Source: Pseudomonadota bacterium (GTDB taxonomy: Bacteria; Myxococcota_A; Polyangia; Polyangiales; Polyangiaceae). Taken from it: a DNA stretch of 30,634 nt. Positions 7,317 to 15,406 of the stretch are shown piece by piece; positions within the stretch are counted from its first letter, which is position 1; every line of letters starts with the position of its first letter. The notes under the pieces were generated by a model. That model was not told the origin of the DNA. It saw nothing but the letters and a program-made list of their open reading frames with translations, and searched no databases. The DNA lies in the NCBI GenBank assembly GCA_023418705.1, contig JAEZYZ010000081.1, forward strand, positions 1-30,634. Reading direction: 5' to 3'. Position numbers and translations under genes: made by a program.

Positions 7317-10300
7317 ATGCGTATTCTCGAGCGTCTCGGTCGAGCCGTAGCTGTTCTGGGCGTCTTCGCCCTGGCGTCCTATTTCGCGCTGCGATTCGGG
7401 ACCGGCGGGCTCTGGAAGGGCCTCGAGGCGGCGCACGCCGTCACCGCGACGGGCCAGAAGCCCGCGCCCTACGACCTGACGCAGCTGGTCGCCGTCAACG
7501 AGACGCTCAAGACCGTGCGCGACAAGTACGTCGAGCCGAACCGCGTGAGCCCGCGCCAGATGTTCTTGAGCGCGCTCAACCAGGTGCAGAAAGAGGTCGC
7601 GCAGGTCATCGTTTTGCACGAGGAGAAGGCGCCCACCGTGAAGGTGCGCGTGGACGTCGCGGAGCGGGACTTTCGCGTCGACAACGTGCAGGGCCCGTGG
7701 GATGTCGCCGCGCGCTTGCGCGAGGTGTTCGCGTTTTTGCAGGCGAACCTGAAGGGGACCGAGGTCGACCTGCGCGACGTCGAGTACGCCGCCTGCAACG
7801 GCATGCTGCGCACGCTCGATCCACACAGCGTGTTCATGAGCCCGGAGGCGTACCGGGAGATGAACCTGTCGACGTCGGGCCACTTCGGCGGACTTGGCAT
7901 CGTGATCTCCATCCGTGACCAGATGCTCACCGTGATGCGACCGATGCCGGAAACACCGGCGGGGCGCGCCGGCCTGAAGCGGTTGGACCGCATCACCAAG
8001 ATCAACAACGAGTCGACCCTCAACATGCCGCTCGACGACGCCGTGAAACGGCTGCGCGGCAGGCCCGGCTCCAAGGTGGTGATCTGGGTGCACCGCGAGG
8101 GCCCGGAGGGGTGGACGGGGTCGCGGCCGTTCGAGCTGGTGCGCGAGGAGATCCGCATCCGCTCGGTGGAGGGCCGGTCGCTCTCCCAAGGCGTCGGCTA
8201 CGTCCGCATCAAGCAGTTCCAGAGCACGACCGCCGATGAGCTCGACCAGGCGCTCGATCAGCTGCACAAGGGGGAACGCCTGCGCGCGCTGGTGCTCGAT
8301 CTGCGCGGCAACCCCGGCGGTCTGCTCGATCAGGCCGCCAAGGTCGCCGACAAGTTCCTCGAAGACGGGGTGATCGTGTCCACCGTCGGCATGAGCGAGG
8401 GACGGGAAGAGAAGCGAGCCGTCCGGCGCAACACCGAGCCGCCCTACCCGATCGTCGTCTTGACCAATGGCTCGTCGGCCAGCGCCAGCGAGATCGTCGC
8501 CGGTGCGCTCAAGAACCACGACCGCGCCGTGGTCGTCGGTCAGACAACGTTCGGCAAAGGCACGGTGCAGCTGGTGTTCCCGCGCATCACGCCGGACGGT
8601 GCCGCTCTGAAGCTCACCATCGCGCAGTACCTGACCCCCGGTGACGTGTCGATCCAGGGCGTCGGTGTGACGCCGGACGTCGAGCTCGACCCGATGACGG
8701 CCGACCTGCTCGAGATGGATCTGTTCCGCTCGGAGGAACAGTTCCGCGAGCGCGACCTCAGCAAGAGCTTGACCAGCAACGGCAAGCGCAACACCGATCG
8801 GCCGTTTTTCACGCTGCGCTACAACCTGCCGGAGAAAGAGCGCGCCGAGATCCGCGAGCGCGGCGGCGACCTCGACGACGAGTTCCAGCTGGACTTCCCG
8901 ATCGCGTTCGCTCGCGACCTGTCCGCCAAGCTGCCCGCCGGCAAGCGCTCCGATCAGCTGCGTGGCGTCAAGGCGTTCCTCGACGCCACCCAGGAGCGGC
9001 AGATGCAGGCGGTGGCCGCCGATCTTTCCAAGCTCGGGTTCGACTGGAGCCGGCCACCCAAGGACGCAAAGAACGGTCCGGAGTCCAAGGACTACGAGGT
9101 CCGGGTCGAGACCGATCGCAAGCAGGACACGGTGACCGCGGGCCAGCCCATGTTGCTGAAGGTCACGGTCAAGAACAACGGCAAGGCGCCGATTTATCGG
9201 CTGCGCGCCGTGACCAAGAGCGACGGCGGGTACTACGACGAGAAGGAGCTGATCTTCGGGCGCGTCGACCCCGGGCAGTCGCGGACCGCGACGGCGCCGC
9301 TCGGTTGGTGCGACATCGAGGGCAGGCGGCTCGGCTCGACGCGACCGCTGCCGGAGGACGCCAAGCGCACCTGCAAGCTGCCGATGGACGCCGACACTCG
9401 GCAGGACGTGGTCAAGCTGCGCTTCCACGCCGAAGGCGGCGAGCCGCCCGCGGACGCCCTGTTTCACCCGACGGTGCAGAGCCTGCCCCGCCCGGTCTTC
9501 GCCTACACCTATCAGATCGTCGACAACCGCCCGGGCAACGGCGACGGACAGCTGTCGCGGGGCGAGGGCGCGACCGTCTACATGACGGTCAAGAACGTGG
9601 GCAAGGGGCGGTCGTACGAGACCCAGGCCAACCTGCGCAACCTCACGGGCGACGGGCTGCTGCTGCACGCCGGACGCTTCGACGTTTCGGACATGCAACC
9701 GGGCGACGTGCGGCAGGTGGCGTTCACCTTCGACGTGCTCGAAGGCCTGCGGGAGAACGCGGCCAAGGTCGAGGTCAGCGTGGTGGATCGCGATTTGCGC
9801 GCGGTCTCGAGTGAGAAGGTGACGATCCCGATCACCCGCACGGGGCTCCTCATCAACAAGGCCGCGGGCAAGGTGAGCACCGGGGTGTCCGCCCCGGTGC
9901 GCGGGCAGCCGGCCGCGGCCGCGCCGGTGGTCGGCGAGGTGAAGAAGGGCTCGGTGGTCGACCGGCTCGGTACCTACGGCGAGTTCACGAAGGTGTCGCT
10001 CGGGCAAGACCGCTTCGGGTTCGTCGAGACCAAGCTCGTGCAGGAGGCGAACCGGCCGGTGAAGGTGGACTACGTCCCGTTGCTCAGCCATTCGCCGCCG
10101 GTGCTCGAGGTGGTCCCGGGACAGCTGGCGACCCGCGACGGCAAGGTGCGCGTCCAGGGGGTCGCCACCGACGGCGACCGCGTGCTCGACGCCTACATCT
10201 TCGTCGGGACGAACAAGGTGTTTTACCAATCGAACCGCAACGGCTCCGATCCCAAGCGCCTGCCGTTCGAGTTCGAGGCCCACCTCAAGCCCGGCATGAA

Positions 10301-10451
10301 CGTGATCTCGGTGGTCGCGCGCGAGAGCGAGGACACCGCGACCCGGCACACCATCGTCGTGCGGCGGGACGGCCCGAACGGCGAGCCCCTGCCGACGCCG
10401 AAGAGCGAGCTGTTCGGCGCCGACTGGGAGTTCTCCGCGCCCGGGGAGTGA
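7317..10451 (+). CDS. S41 (CtpA/Prc-type) carboxyl-terminal processing protease with long multidomain tail
   Basis: A 1044-residue predicted periplasmic serine protease. Residues about 9-27 form a signal anchor. A PDZ domain (about 187-275) holds HFGGLGIVISIRDQMLTV and PAGRAGLKRLDRITKIN. The S41 core follows, with GYVRIKQFQ, LDLRGNPGG, the catalytic Ser389 in SASASE, and Lys414 and Gln418 in FGKGTVQ; the 25-residue Ser-Lys spacing equals that of Prc and CtpB. The region after about 590 is unusual: two CARDB-like beta domains (near 591-700 and 727-835) with TVKNNGKAP and TVKNVGKG, an SH3-like segment (about 861-906, GSVVDRLGTYGEFTKVSLG), and a last Ig-like domain (924-1018). Typical CtpA proteins have 400-550 residues. 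The tail probably recruits substrates or binds the envelope; this is inference. Confidence 0.93.
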   Translation: MRILERLGRAVAVLGVFALASYFALRFGTGGLWKGLEAAHAVTATGQKPAPYDLTQLVAVNETLKTVRDKYVEPNRVSPRQMFLSALNQVQKEVAQVIVLHEEKAPTVKVRVDVAERDFRVDNVQGPWDVAARLREVFAFLQANLKGTEVDLRDVEYAACNGMLRTLDPHSVFMSPEAYREMNLSTSGHFGGLGIVISIRDQMLTVMRPMPETPAGRAGLKRLDRITKINNESTLNMPLDDAVKRLRGRPGSKVVIWVHREGPEGWTGSRPFELVREEIRIRSVEGRSLSQGVGYVRIKQFQSTTADELDQALDQLHKGERLRALVLDLRGNPGGLLDQAAKVADKFLEDGVIVSTVGMSEGREEKRAVRRNTEPPYPIVVLTNGSSASASEIVAGALKNHDRAVVVGQTTFGKGTVQLVFPRITPDGAALKLTIAQYLTPGDVSIQGVGVTPDVELDPMTADLLEMDLFRSEEQFRERDLSKSLTSNGKRNTDRPFFTLRYNLPEKERAEIRERGGDLDDEFQLDFPIAFARDLSAKLPAGKRSDQLRGVKAFLDATQERQMQAVAADLSKLGFDWSRPPKDAKNGPESKDYEVRVETDRKQDTVTAGQPMLLKVTVKNNGKAPIYRLRAVTKSDGGYYDEKELIFGRVDPGQSRTATAPLGWCDIEGRRLGSTRPLPEDAKRTCKLPMDADTRQDVVKLRFHAEGGEPPADALFHPTVQSLPRPVFAYTYQIVDNRPGNGDGQLSRGEGATVYMTVKNVGKGRSYETQANLRNLTGDGLLLHAGRFDVSDMQPGDVRQVAFTFDVLEGLRENAAKVEVSVVDRDLRAVSSEKVTIPITRTGLLINKAAGKVSTGVSAPVRGQPAAAAPVVGEVKKGSVVDRLGTYGEFTKVSLGQDRFGFVETKLVQEANRPVKVDYVPLLSHSPPVLEVVPGQLATRDGKVRVQGVATDGDRVLDAYIFVGTNKVFYQSNRNGSDPKRLPFEFEAHLKPGMNVISVVARESEDTATRHTIVVRRDGPNGEPLPTPKSELFGADWEFSAPGE

Positions 10452-10522
10452 GTCAAATTCGCGGCCCCCGCCCTGGCGGCTATTGACGTTGGGGCGGTCA
10501 CGCCCGCCAAATGCGGGCGGCC

Positions 10523-11266
10523 ATGATTCGCTTCCACGTCAACATCGATCACGTCGCCACCGTCCGCAACGCTCGCGGCACCCGCTATCCGGATCCCGTC
10601 CTCGCGGCGGGCCTGTGCGAAGCCGCCGGCGCCGACGGCATCACGGCCCACCTGCGTGAAGATCGCCGCCATATCCGCGACGACGACATCGAAGCGTTGC
10701 GCCGCAAGGTGACGACGCTGTTGAACCTCGAGATGGCCGCGACGCCGGAGATGCTCGCGGTGGCCCAGCGGGTGCGCCCCGACGTGGTCACGCTGGTCCC
10801 CGAGCGTCGACAGGAGCGCACCACCGAAGGCGGGCTCGACGTGGTCGGCAGCGCTGCGGTCGAGAGCGTGGCCAAGGGTTGCCGCGACGCGGGGATCAAG
10901 CTGAGCCTGTTCATCGAACCCGAGGCCGAGCAGATCCGGCGAAGCCACGCCATCGGCGCCCGCCAGGTCGAGTTTCACACCGGGGAGTACAGCCTGGCGT
11001 CGTCGGTCGCCGGCCAGCAGGCGTGCCTCGCTCGGCTCCGGGAGGGCGCGGCGCTGGCCCACGCCCTCGGGCTCGAGGTGGCGGCCGGGCACGGGCTCAC
11101 GCGTGAGAACGTCATCGCCGTCGCCGCCATCCCGGAGGTCGAGGAGCTGAACATCGGCCACGCCGTGATCGCGGACGCGGTGTTCTACGGCCTCGACTGG
11201 GCCGTGCGCGAGTTTCGCGCCGCGATCGAAGCGGGCTTGCGAAGGCGCGAGGAGACGCGGACGTGA
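10523..11266 (+). CDS. pdxJ: Pyridoxine 5'-phosphate synthase PdxJ
   Basis: Cytosolic enzyme that condenses 1-deoxy-D-xylulose 5-phosphate with 3-amino-2-oxopropyl phosphate to pyridoxine 5'-phosphate, in the deoxyxylulose-dependent vitamin B6 pathway. Family motifs are all present: FHVNIDHVATVRNARGT at the start, ITAHLREDRRHI with the phosphate-binding and catalytic histidine/glutamate/arginine residues, LNLEMAAT, VTLVPERRQERTTEGGLDV, VEFHTGEYS, AAGHGLTREN and ELNIGHAVIADAVFYGL. The MIRFHVN start (10523) matches relatives; ATG 10511 would add four residues. The stop overlaps the GTG of the next gene by four bases, showing translational coupling. In many related bacteria acpS lies between the two, but not here. 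Confidence 0.97.
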   Translation: MIRFHVNIDHVATVRNARGTRYPDPVLAAGLCEAAGADGITAHLREDRRHIRDDDIEALRRKVTTLLNLEMAATPEMLAVAQRVRPDVVTLVPERRQERTTEGGLDVVGSAAVESVAKGCRDAGIKLSLFIEPEAEQIRRSHAIGARQVEFHTGEYSLASSVAGQQACLARLREGAALAHALGLEVAAGHGLTRENVIAVAAIPEVEELNIGHAVIADAVFYGLDWAVREFRAAIEAGLRRREETRT

Positions 11267-12810
11267 TCCCGGTCCTGTCGCGCGACCAGGTGCGCGCGCT
11301 CGACGCCCACGCCACGGCGACGTGCGCGGTGCCGAGCTTGCTCCTGATGGAGAACGCGGGCCGGGGGGCGGCGGAGATCATCCGCCGAAGGCTCGGCGCG
11401 TCGCGCGGCGCCGTGATCGTGTGCGGTCCCGGCAACAACGGTGGGGACGGCTTCGTCGTGGCGCGCCGGCTGCTCACGATCGGGCACGCGGCGACGGTCG
11501 CGCTGTGCATCAACCCCGACCGGTTGAAGGGCGACGCGCGCGTGAACCACCTGGCCTGGCTCGGCGTGGGCGGTCGCGTCGTGGACGTGAGCGACGGATC
11601 GCTCTTGAACGCGCTGGACGCGTTGTTGGCCGAGAGCGATCTGATCGTCGACGCCTTGCTCGGTACCGGAGTGGATCGCCCGGTGACGGGCCACTTCGCG
11701 GAGGTGATCGAGCGGATGAACCGGGCGCCGGTCGCCCGCGTCGCGCTCGACGTCCCCTCCGGCCTCGACGCGGACACGGGCGCCGTCCTCGGGGTCGCGG
11801 TGCGCGCCGAGCGGACGATCACCTTCGCGCACCCGAAGCTCGGCCTGCTGACCTCGAGCGGCGCCAACCATGCGGGTGAGCTGCACGTCGCCGACATCGG
11901 GGTGCCGGCGGCGCTGAGCGCGGTCGTCGGTGAGGCGGCCGAGCTCATCGAGTCGCGCGACGTTGCGGGGTGGATCGCGCCAAGGCCGCCGGCCACTCAC
12001 AAGGGCACGGCGGGGCGCGTGCTCGCGGTGGCCGGTTCGCCGGGCAAGACCGGGGCGGCGCTGCTCGTGGCGCGGGGCGCGCTCCGGGCCGGCGCCGGCC
12101 TGGTGACGATCGGCAGCAGCCAGCGCGCGGTCGACGCGCTCGACCGGCGCGTCCTCGAGGAGATGACCGCGTGCATCGACGCCGATCGACCCGAAGCGTC
12201 GCTGGACGACCTGCTCGCGAAGGTCGACGTGGTGGCGATCGGGCCCGGGCTCGGCCAGGACGCCTGGGCGGGGCGCGTCATCGATCACGTGGTGCTGCGG
12301 TGGCCGGGGACCAAGGTCGTGGATGCGGACGCCATCAGCCACTTTCGAGATCGAGGCGCAGCGCTAGCCAAGGCTTCGGGTCGGTTGGTGCTCACGCCGC
12401 ACCCGGCCGAGCTCGCACGGCTGCTCGGCGGCTCGGCTCAGGACGTCGAGGTGGACCGCTTCGGAGCGCTGGAGCGGGCCGTGCACCTGACGGGGGCCGT
12501 CGTCGTCCTGAAAGGGCGCCACACGTTGATTGGCGCGCCGGGCCACTTGCCGATCGTCAACGCCAGCGGCTGTCCGGCTTTGGCGACGGCCGGCGCAGGG
12601 GACGTGTTGTCTGGGATCACGGCGGCGTTGTGCTGTCACCTGGAGCCGCGCCGGGCCGCGGCTGCGGCGGTCCACCTGCACGGCTTGTCCGCGGGGCGGT
12701 GGCAGGCGCGCACCCGGGGAGACCGTGGGCTGATGGCGCACGAGGTGGCAGATGGCGTGGTGGACGCGCTTGCCGAGCTGTCAGCGGCTCCGGACGTGCT
12801 GACAAGTTGA
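11263..12810 (+). CDS. nnr: Bifunctional NAD(P)H-hydrate epimerase / ADP-dependent NAD(P)H-hydrate dehydratase
   Basis: A 515-residue metabolite-repair enzyme in the cytosol. The N-terminal YjeF_N domain (about 1-215) epimerises R- and S-NAD(P)HX, shown by SLLLMENAGRGAAE, GPGNNGGDGFVVARRL, DALLGTGVDRPV and ALDVPSGLDADTG. The C-terminal ribokinase-like domain (about 230-515) dehydrates S-NAD(P)HX using ADP, shown by HKGTAGRVLAVAGSPGKTGA, IGPGLGQD, LTPHPAELARLL, VVLKGRHT and the loop ATAGAGDVLSG holding the catalytic aspartate. In that loop ATAGAG replaces the more usual ATGGTG, a mild change. The GTG start is inside the pdxJ stop (GTGA overlap). The fused arrangement is common in bacteria. Confidence 0.96.
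   Translation: MIPVLSRDQVRALDAHATATCAVPSLLLMENAGRGAAEIIRRRLGASRGAVIVCGPGNNGGDGFVVARRLLTIGHAATVALCINPDRLKGDARVNHLAWLGVGGRVVDVSDGSLLNALDALLAESDLIVDALLGTGVDRPVTGHFAEVIERMNRAPVARVALDVPSGLDADTGAVLGVAVRAERTITFAHPKLGLLTSSGANHAGELHVADIGVPAALSAVVGEAAELIESRDVAGWIAPRPPATHKGTAGRVLAVAGSPGKTGAALLVARGALRAGAGLVTIGSSQRAVDALDRRVLEEMTACIDADRPEASLDDLLAKVDVVAIGPGLGQDAWAGRVIDHVVLRWPGTKVVDADAISHFRDRGAALAKASGRLVLTPHPAELARLLGGSAQDVEVDRFGALERAVHLTGAVVVLKGRHTLIGAPGHLPIVNASGCPALATAGAGDVLSGITAALCCHLEPRRAAAAAVHLHGLSAGRWQARTRGDRGLMAHEVADGVVDALAELSAAPDVLTS
12779..12804. promoter_or_regulatory. Dyad TGTCAGC-N12-GCTGACA, candidate upstream activator site
   Basis: TGTCAGC (12779-12785) is mirrored by GCTGACA (12798-12804) across 12 bases. 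Its centre is about 113 bp before the predicted start of transcription from the sigma-54 promoter at 12879. That is the usual distance and general form (TGT...ACA dyads) for enhancer-binding-protein sites. It overlaps the end of nnr. A weak terminator hairpin of nnr is the alternative. Confidence 0.4.
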
Positions 12811-12878
12811 CACGGGAGGGTGCGTCCCGCGACCCGCGCCAAGGCGGTGTTTCTTGCGGAATGGCGGCTCGCGGGAGC

Positions 12879-12894
12879 TGGCATGCGGCTTGCA
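12879..12894 (+). promoter_or_regulatory. Sigma-54 (-24/-12) promoter of the sigma-factor gene
   Basis: TGGCATGCGGCTTGCA matches the sigma-54 consensus TGGCAC-N5-TTGCA at all but one position, with the obligatory GG (12880-12881) and GC (12892-12893) ten bases apart. Transcription would start near 12905, leaving a short leader that contains GGAGGA (12910-12915) before the ATG at 12919. It sits in the right place and strand in a 108-bp intergenic gap. Chance matches occur in GC-rich DNA, but the fit and position are good. Confidence 0.7.
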
Positions 12895-12918
12895 TAGCGT
12901 GTTGGCGCCGGAGGACGC

Positions 12919-13533
12919 ATGCCCCACCCAGCGACGTCACGCAGCTCTGAACCACCGCCGCCGCGCTCCGGGCCGCGCAAGCGCTTGGAAAGCGGCGTCT
13001 TCGATGTCAGCGCGATCGAGCGGGCGCACAGCCCACCGTTCGCGCAGCAGATCCTCGAGTTTTTGCCAGCGCTCGGACGGCGCGCGCGACAACTCTGCGG
13101 CAGCCGCTCGGAGGCCGACGACTTGCTGCAGGACACGGTGGAGCGGGCGCTGCGGTTCGAGACCAGCTTCCGTCCGGGCACCAACCTGAAGGCGTGGCTC
13201 CATCAGGTTTTGTTCAGCGTCTTCATGACGCGGCGCCGGCGAGCGGGCCGCGAGCGGCGGGCGCTCGAGGCGCTCCGGGTGGACCCTTGTTCCTGGCCGC
13301 GCAGTGAGCGGCTGGTCGAGAGCTCGCTGCTGTCGCCGCGGGTGCGGCAGGCGCTCTCGAACCTCCCGCCGCAGTTCGCAGCTACCGTGCAGCTGGTCGA
13401 TGTCGAGCACCGCTCCTACAAACACGCGGCCGAAGCGCTGGGCGTCCCGGTCGGGACGGTGATGAGCCGGCTGTTTCGCGGCCGCAAGCTGCTCGCCGAG
13501 CAGCTCAAGGACGTGATGCACGAAGCCGCCTGA
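12919..13533 (+). CDS. RNA polymerase sigma factor, ECF-like (sigma-70 family)
   Basis: A 204-residue alternative sigma factor that would direct RNA polymerase to its own promoter set. Region 2 covers about 45-110, with RRARQLCGSRSEADDLLQDT (core binding) and FRPGTNLKAWLHQVLFSVFM (-10 recognition). Region 4 covers about 140-195, with ALSNLPPQFAATVQLVDVEH and the helix-turn-helix HAAEALGVPVGTVMSRLFRG. There is no region 3, as in ECF factors. The first 35 residues are disordered and proline-rich. A sigma-54 promoter lies immediately upstream. No anti-sigma gene follows; the next gene is convergent, so control may be mainly transcriptional. Its regulon is unknown. Confidence 0.92.
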   Translation: MPHPATSRSSEPPPPRSGPRKRLESGVFDVSAIERAHSPPFAQQILEFLPALGRRARQLCGSRSEADDLLQDTVERALRFETSFRPGTNLKAWLHQVLFSVFMTRRRRAGRERRALEALRVDPCSWPRSERLVESSLLSPRVRQALSNLPPQFAATVQLVDVEHRSYKHAAEALGVPVGTVMSRLFRGRKLLAEQLKDVMHEAA

Positions 13534-13535
13534 TC

Positions 13536-13552
13536 GGCGGCGCCGTGCCGCC
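13536..13552. terminator. Hairpin between convergent genes
   Basis: GGCGGC (13536-13541) and GCCGCC (13547-13552) form a 6-bp all-GC stem in the 22-bp gap between the sigma-factor and birA stops. Its place suggests a bidirectional terminator, but neither side has a T-run. Confidence 0.4.
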
Positions 13553-13555
13553 CAG

Positions 13556-14365
13556 TCAGGGCTCTTCCAGGATTTCGACGGTACCGGTCAGCAGCGCTTG
13601 CAGCTGGCCGGTGGCGCCGCGCACCATGAGCCTGCCGCTGTCGTCGATGCCGCAGGCGACGCCGTCGACGCCGTCGACGCGCACGGCGCGGCCCGCCAGC
13701 GCGTCGAACTCGCGCAGCTCGTCGAGCAGACCGCGCAGTCCCCCGATCTCGTAGGCGCCGAGCCGCCGCTCGAGCTCGGCCAGCACGTCCGCGAGCAAGC
13801 CTTCGCGATCCAGGTCGACGGCCCCGAGCAGCGACAGCGACGTGGCCCGAGGCGCCTGCGCTTCGTCGAAGCGCTGCCGAGCGACGTTGACGCCGATGCC
13901 CACCACGACCGCGCCCAGCTCCCCCGCCTGGATCTGACTCTCGACCAGCACGCCCGACAGCTTGCGCCCGGCGGCGACCACGTCGTTGGGCCACTTGACC
14001 AAGGTGGGCCCCGGGACCCTGCTGGCCGCCGCGGCGCGGACCGAGAGCCCCGCCACGAGCGACAAACCGCTCGCCTGATCCGCTCGAAGGCTCGGCCGCA
14101 GGAGCAACGAAAATGTCAGGTCGTCGCCCGGCTCGGAGTGCCAGGAGCGACCGCGCCGGCCCCGCCCGCGGGTCTGCTGCTCCGCCACGAAGCAAGCGCC
14201 GTGGGGAGCTCCGGCGCGCGCGGCGGCGAGCGCGTCGTCGTTGGTGGACGTCGTCTCCAGTTGGTAGGCGAGGGGCGACCCAAGGCGCAGCCGAGCGGCG
14301 GCGATTCGTTCGCGGGCCGCCGCTGGATCGAACCTTCGGCGGGCAGCGCTCTCGGTCGCGTTCAT
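13556..14365 (-). CDS. birA: Biotin--[acetyl-CoA carboxylase] ligase BirA
   Basis: A 269-residue cytosolic enzyme that activates biotin with ATP and attaches it to the carrier protein of acetyl-CoA carboxylase. Catalytic-domain motifs are visible in order: LETTSTNDDAL (substrate strand), the biotinyl-AMP loop TRGRGRRGRSWHSEPGDDL, LVKWPNDVVAAGRKLSGVLVE with the catalytic lysine, and VVVGIGVNV, followed by a C-terminal SH3-like domain ending at VRGATGQLQALLTGTVEI. There is no N-terminal helix-turn-helix, so it should not repress biotin genes as Escherichia BirA does. The ATG overlaps the nadC stop (ATGA), indicating coupled translation. Confidence 0.95.
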   Translation of the reverse strand: MNATESAARRRFDPAAARERIAAARLRLGSPLAYQLETTSTNDDALAAARAGAPHGACFVAEQQTRGRGRRGRSWHSEPGDDLTFSLLLRPSLRADQASGLSLVAGLSVRAAAASRVPGPTLVKWPNDVVAAGRKLSGVLVESQIQAGELGAVVVGIGVNVARQRFDEAQAPRATSLSLLGAVDLDREGLLADVLAELERRLGAYEIGGLRGLLDELREFDALAGRAVRVDGVDGVACGIDDSGRLMVRGATGQLQALLTGTVEILEEP

Positions 14366-15213
14366 GGCGGCGCGAGCCGCTCGAGGTCGAGCGAGATGTC
14401 GGCGGCGGGCGCCGAGTGCGTGAGCGCCCCGACGCTGATGAGGTCCACGCCGGCGCGAGCGAGCTCTCCCACGCGATCGAGGCCGATGCTGCCGCTCACC
14501 TCGACCAAGGCGCGGCCGCGGGCGCGCGCGACGGCCTCGGCGATCTGCTCCGGGGCGAAGTTGTCGAGCATGACCACGTCGGCGCCGGCCGCGAGCGCCT
14601 GATCGAGCGCGTCGAGCGACTCCACCTCGATCTCGATGCGCGTCACGTGCGGCGCGCGCGCTCGGGCGCTGGCGATGGCGGGCGCGATGCCGCCGGCGGC
14701 TTCGATGTGGTTGTCTTTGATCAAGACGCCGCTCCCCAGATCGTTTCGGTGATTGTGCCCGCCGCCGGTCCTCACCGCGTAGCGCTCCAGGGCTCTGAGC
14801 CCCGGCGTGGTCTTGCGCGTGTCGACGATGCGGGCGGTGGTGTCTGGCGGAAGCGCGTCGACGTAGCGGCGCGTGAGCGTGGCGACACCGCTCATCCGCT
14901 GGGCGAAATTCAGCGCGGTGCGCTCGGCCATCAAGATGGAGCGCGCCGATCCTTCGACCGCCCAGAGCGCCGTCCCCGGAGCGACGCGCGCTCCCTCCTC
15001 GACCAACGCCTCCACCCGCAGTCCCGGATCGACGAGGTAAAACACCTTGGCGAAGACGTCAGCGCCGCACACCAGGAGGTCGGCCTTGGCCACCGCCTTG
15101 GCGATCGCGCGGCAGCTAGCGTCTACCGTGGCCATCGTCGTGAGATCGCCAGCGTGCAAGTCTTCCAACAGCGCCTGTTCGACGCGCGCCTCGATGAGAG
15201 CTCCCAAGATCAT
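14362..15213 (-). CDS. nadC: Nicotinate-nucleotide pyrophosphorylase (carboxylating) NadC
   Basis: A 283-residue cytosolic enzyme converting quinolinate and phosphoribosyl pyrophosphate to nicotinate mononucleotide, CO2 and pyrophosphate in NAD synthesis. Family features: LLEDLHAGDLTT at the N-terminus, ALNFAQRMSGVATLTRRYVD, the catalytic block IVDTRKTTPGLRALERYAVR, the TGGGHNHRNDL loop, VLIKDNHIEAAGG, IEVEVESLDALDQAL, DVVMLDNF and VEVSGSI. All expected basic residues around quinolinate are present. First gene of a nadC-birA pair with a 4-bp overlap, an arrangement known in myxobacteria and Gram-positives. The de novo partners nadA and nadB are not in the window. Confidence 0.97.
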   Translation of the reverse strand: MILGALIEARVEQALLEDLHAGDLTTMATVDASCRAIAKAVAKADLLVCGADVFAKVFYLVDPGLRVEALVEEGARVAPGTALWAVEGSARSILMAERTALNFAQRMSGVATLTRRYVDALPPDTTARIVDTRKTTPGLRALERYAVRTGGGHNHRNDLGSGVLIKDNHIEAAGGIAPAIASARARAPHVTRIEIEVESLDALDQALAAGADVVMLDNFAPEQIAEAVARARGRALVEVSGSIGLDRVGELARAGVDLISVGALTHSAPAADISLDLERLAPP

Positions 15214-15406
15214 GAGCGCTCGGGAGCCTCGCTCGGAGGCGGTCCAGACGGCAAGCCTTCAAAATGTTCGGGCCGCGCTCGAGCCGGGAGGGGGCGCTGG
15301 ATCGGCGGGCCCCGGGGCTTTGCGGGGAGCGACCGTAGATCGCCAGGACGATCGAGGACGGGCGGCGCGGCCGAGCTACGAGCGAGCCGGTCGACATCCC
15401 GGGGCC

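Noticed and set aside
5814..10349. A 1511-codon open frame on the minus strand
   Set aside because: It runs antisense to mlaD and the S41 protease, which have clear motifs. Its product is rich in Arg, His, Leu and Asp without domains, as expected from a GC-rich antisense frame.
12807..12812. TTGACA as -35 box of a sigma-70 promoter for the sigma-factor gene
   Set aside because: No -10-like hexamer is found at 16-18 bases downstream, and the sigma-54 element fits far better.
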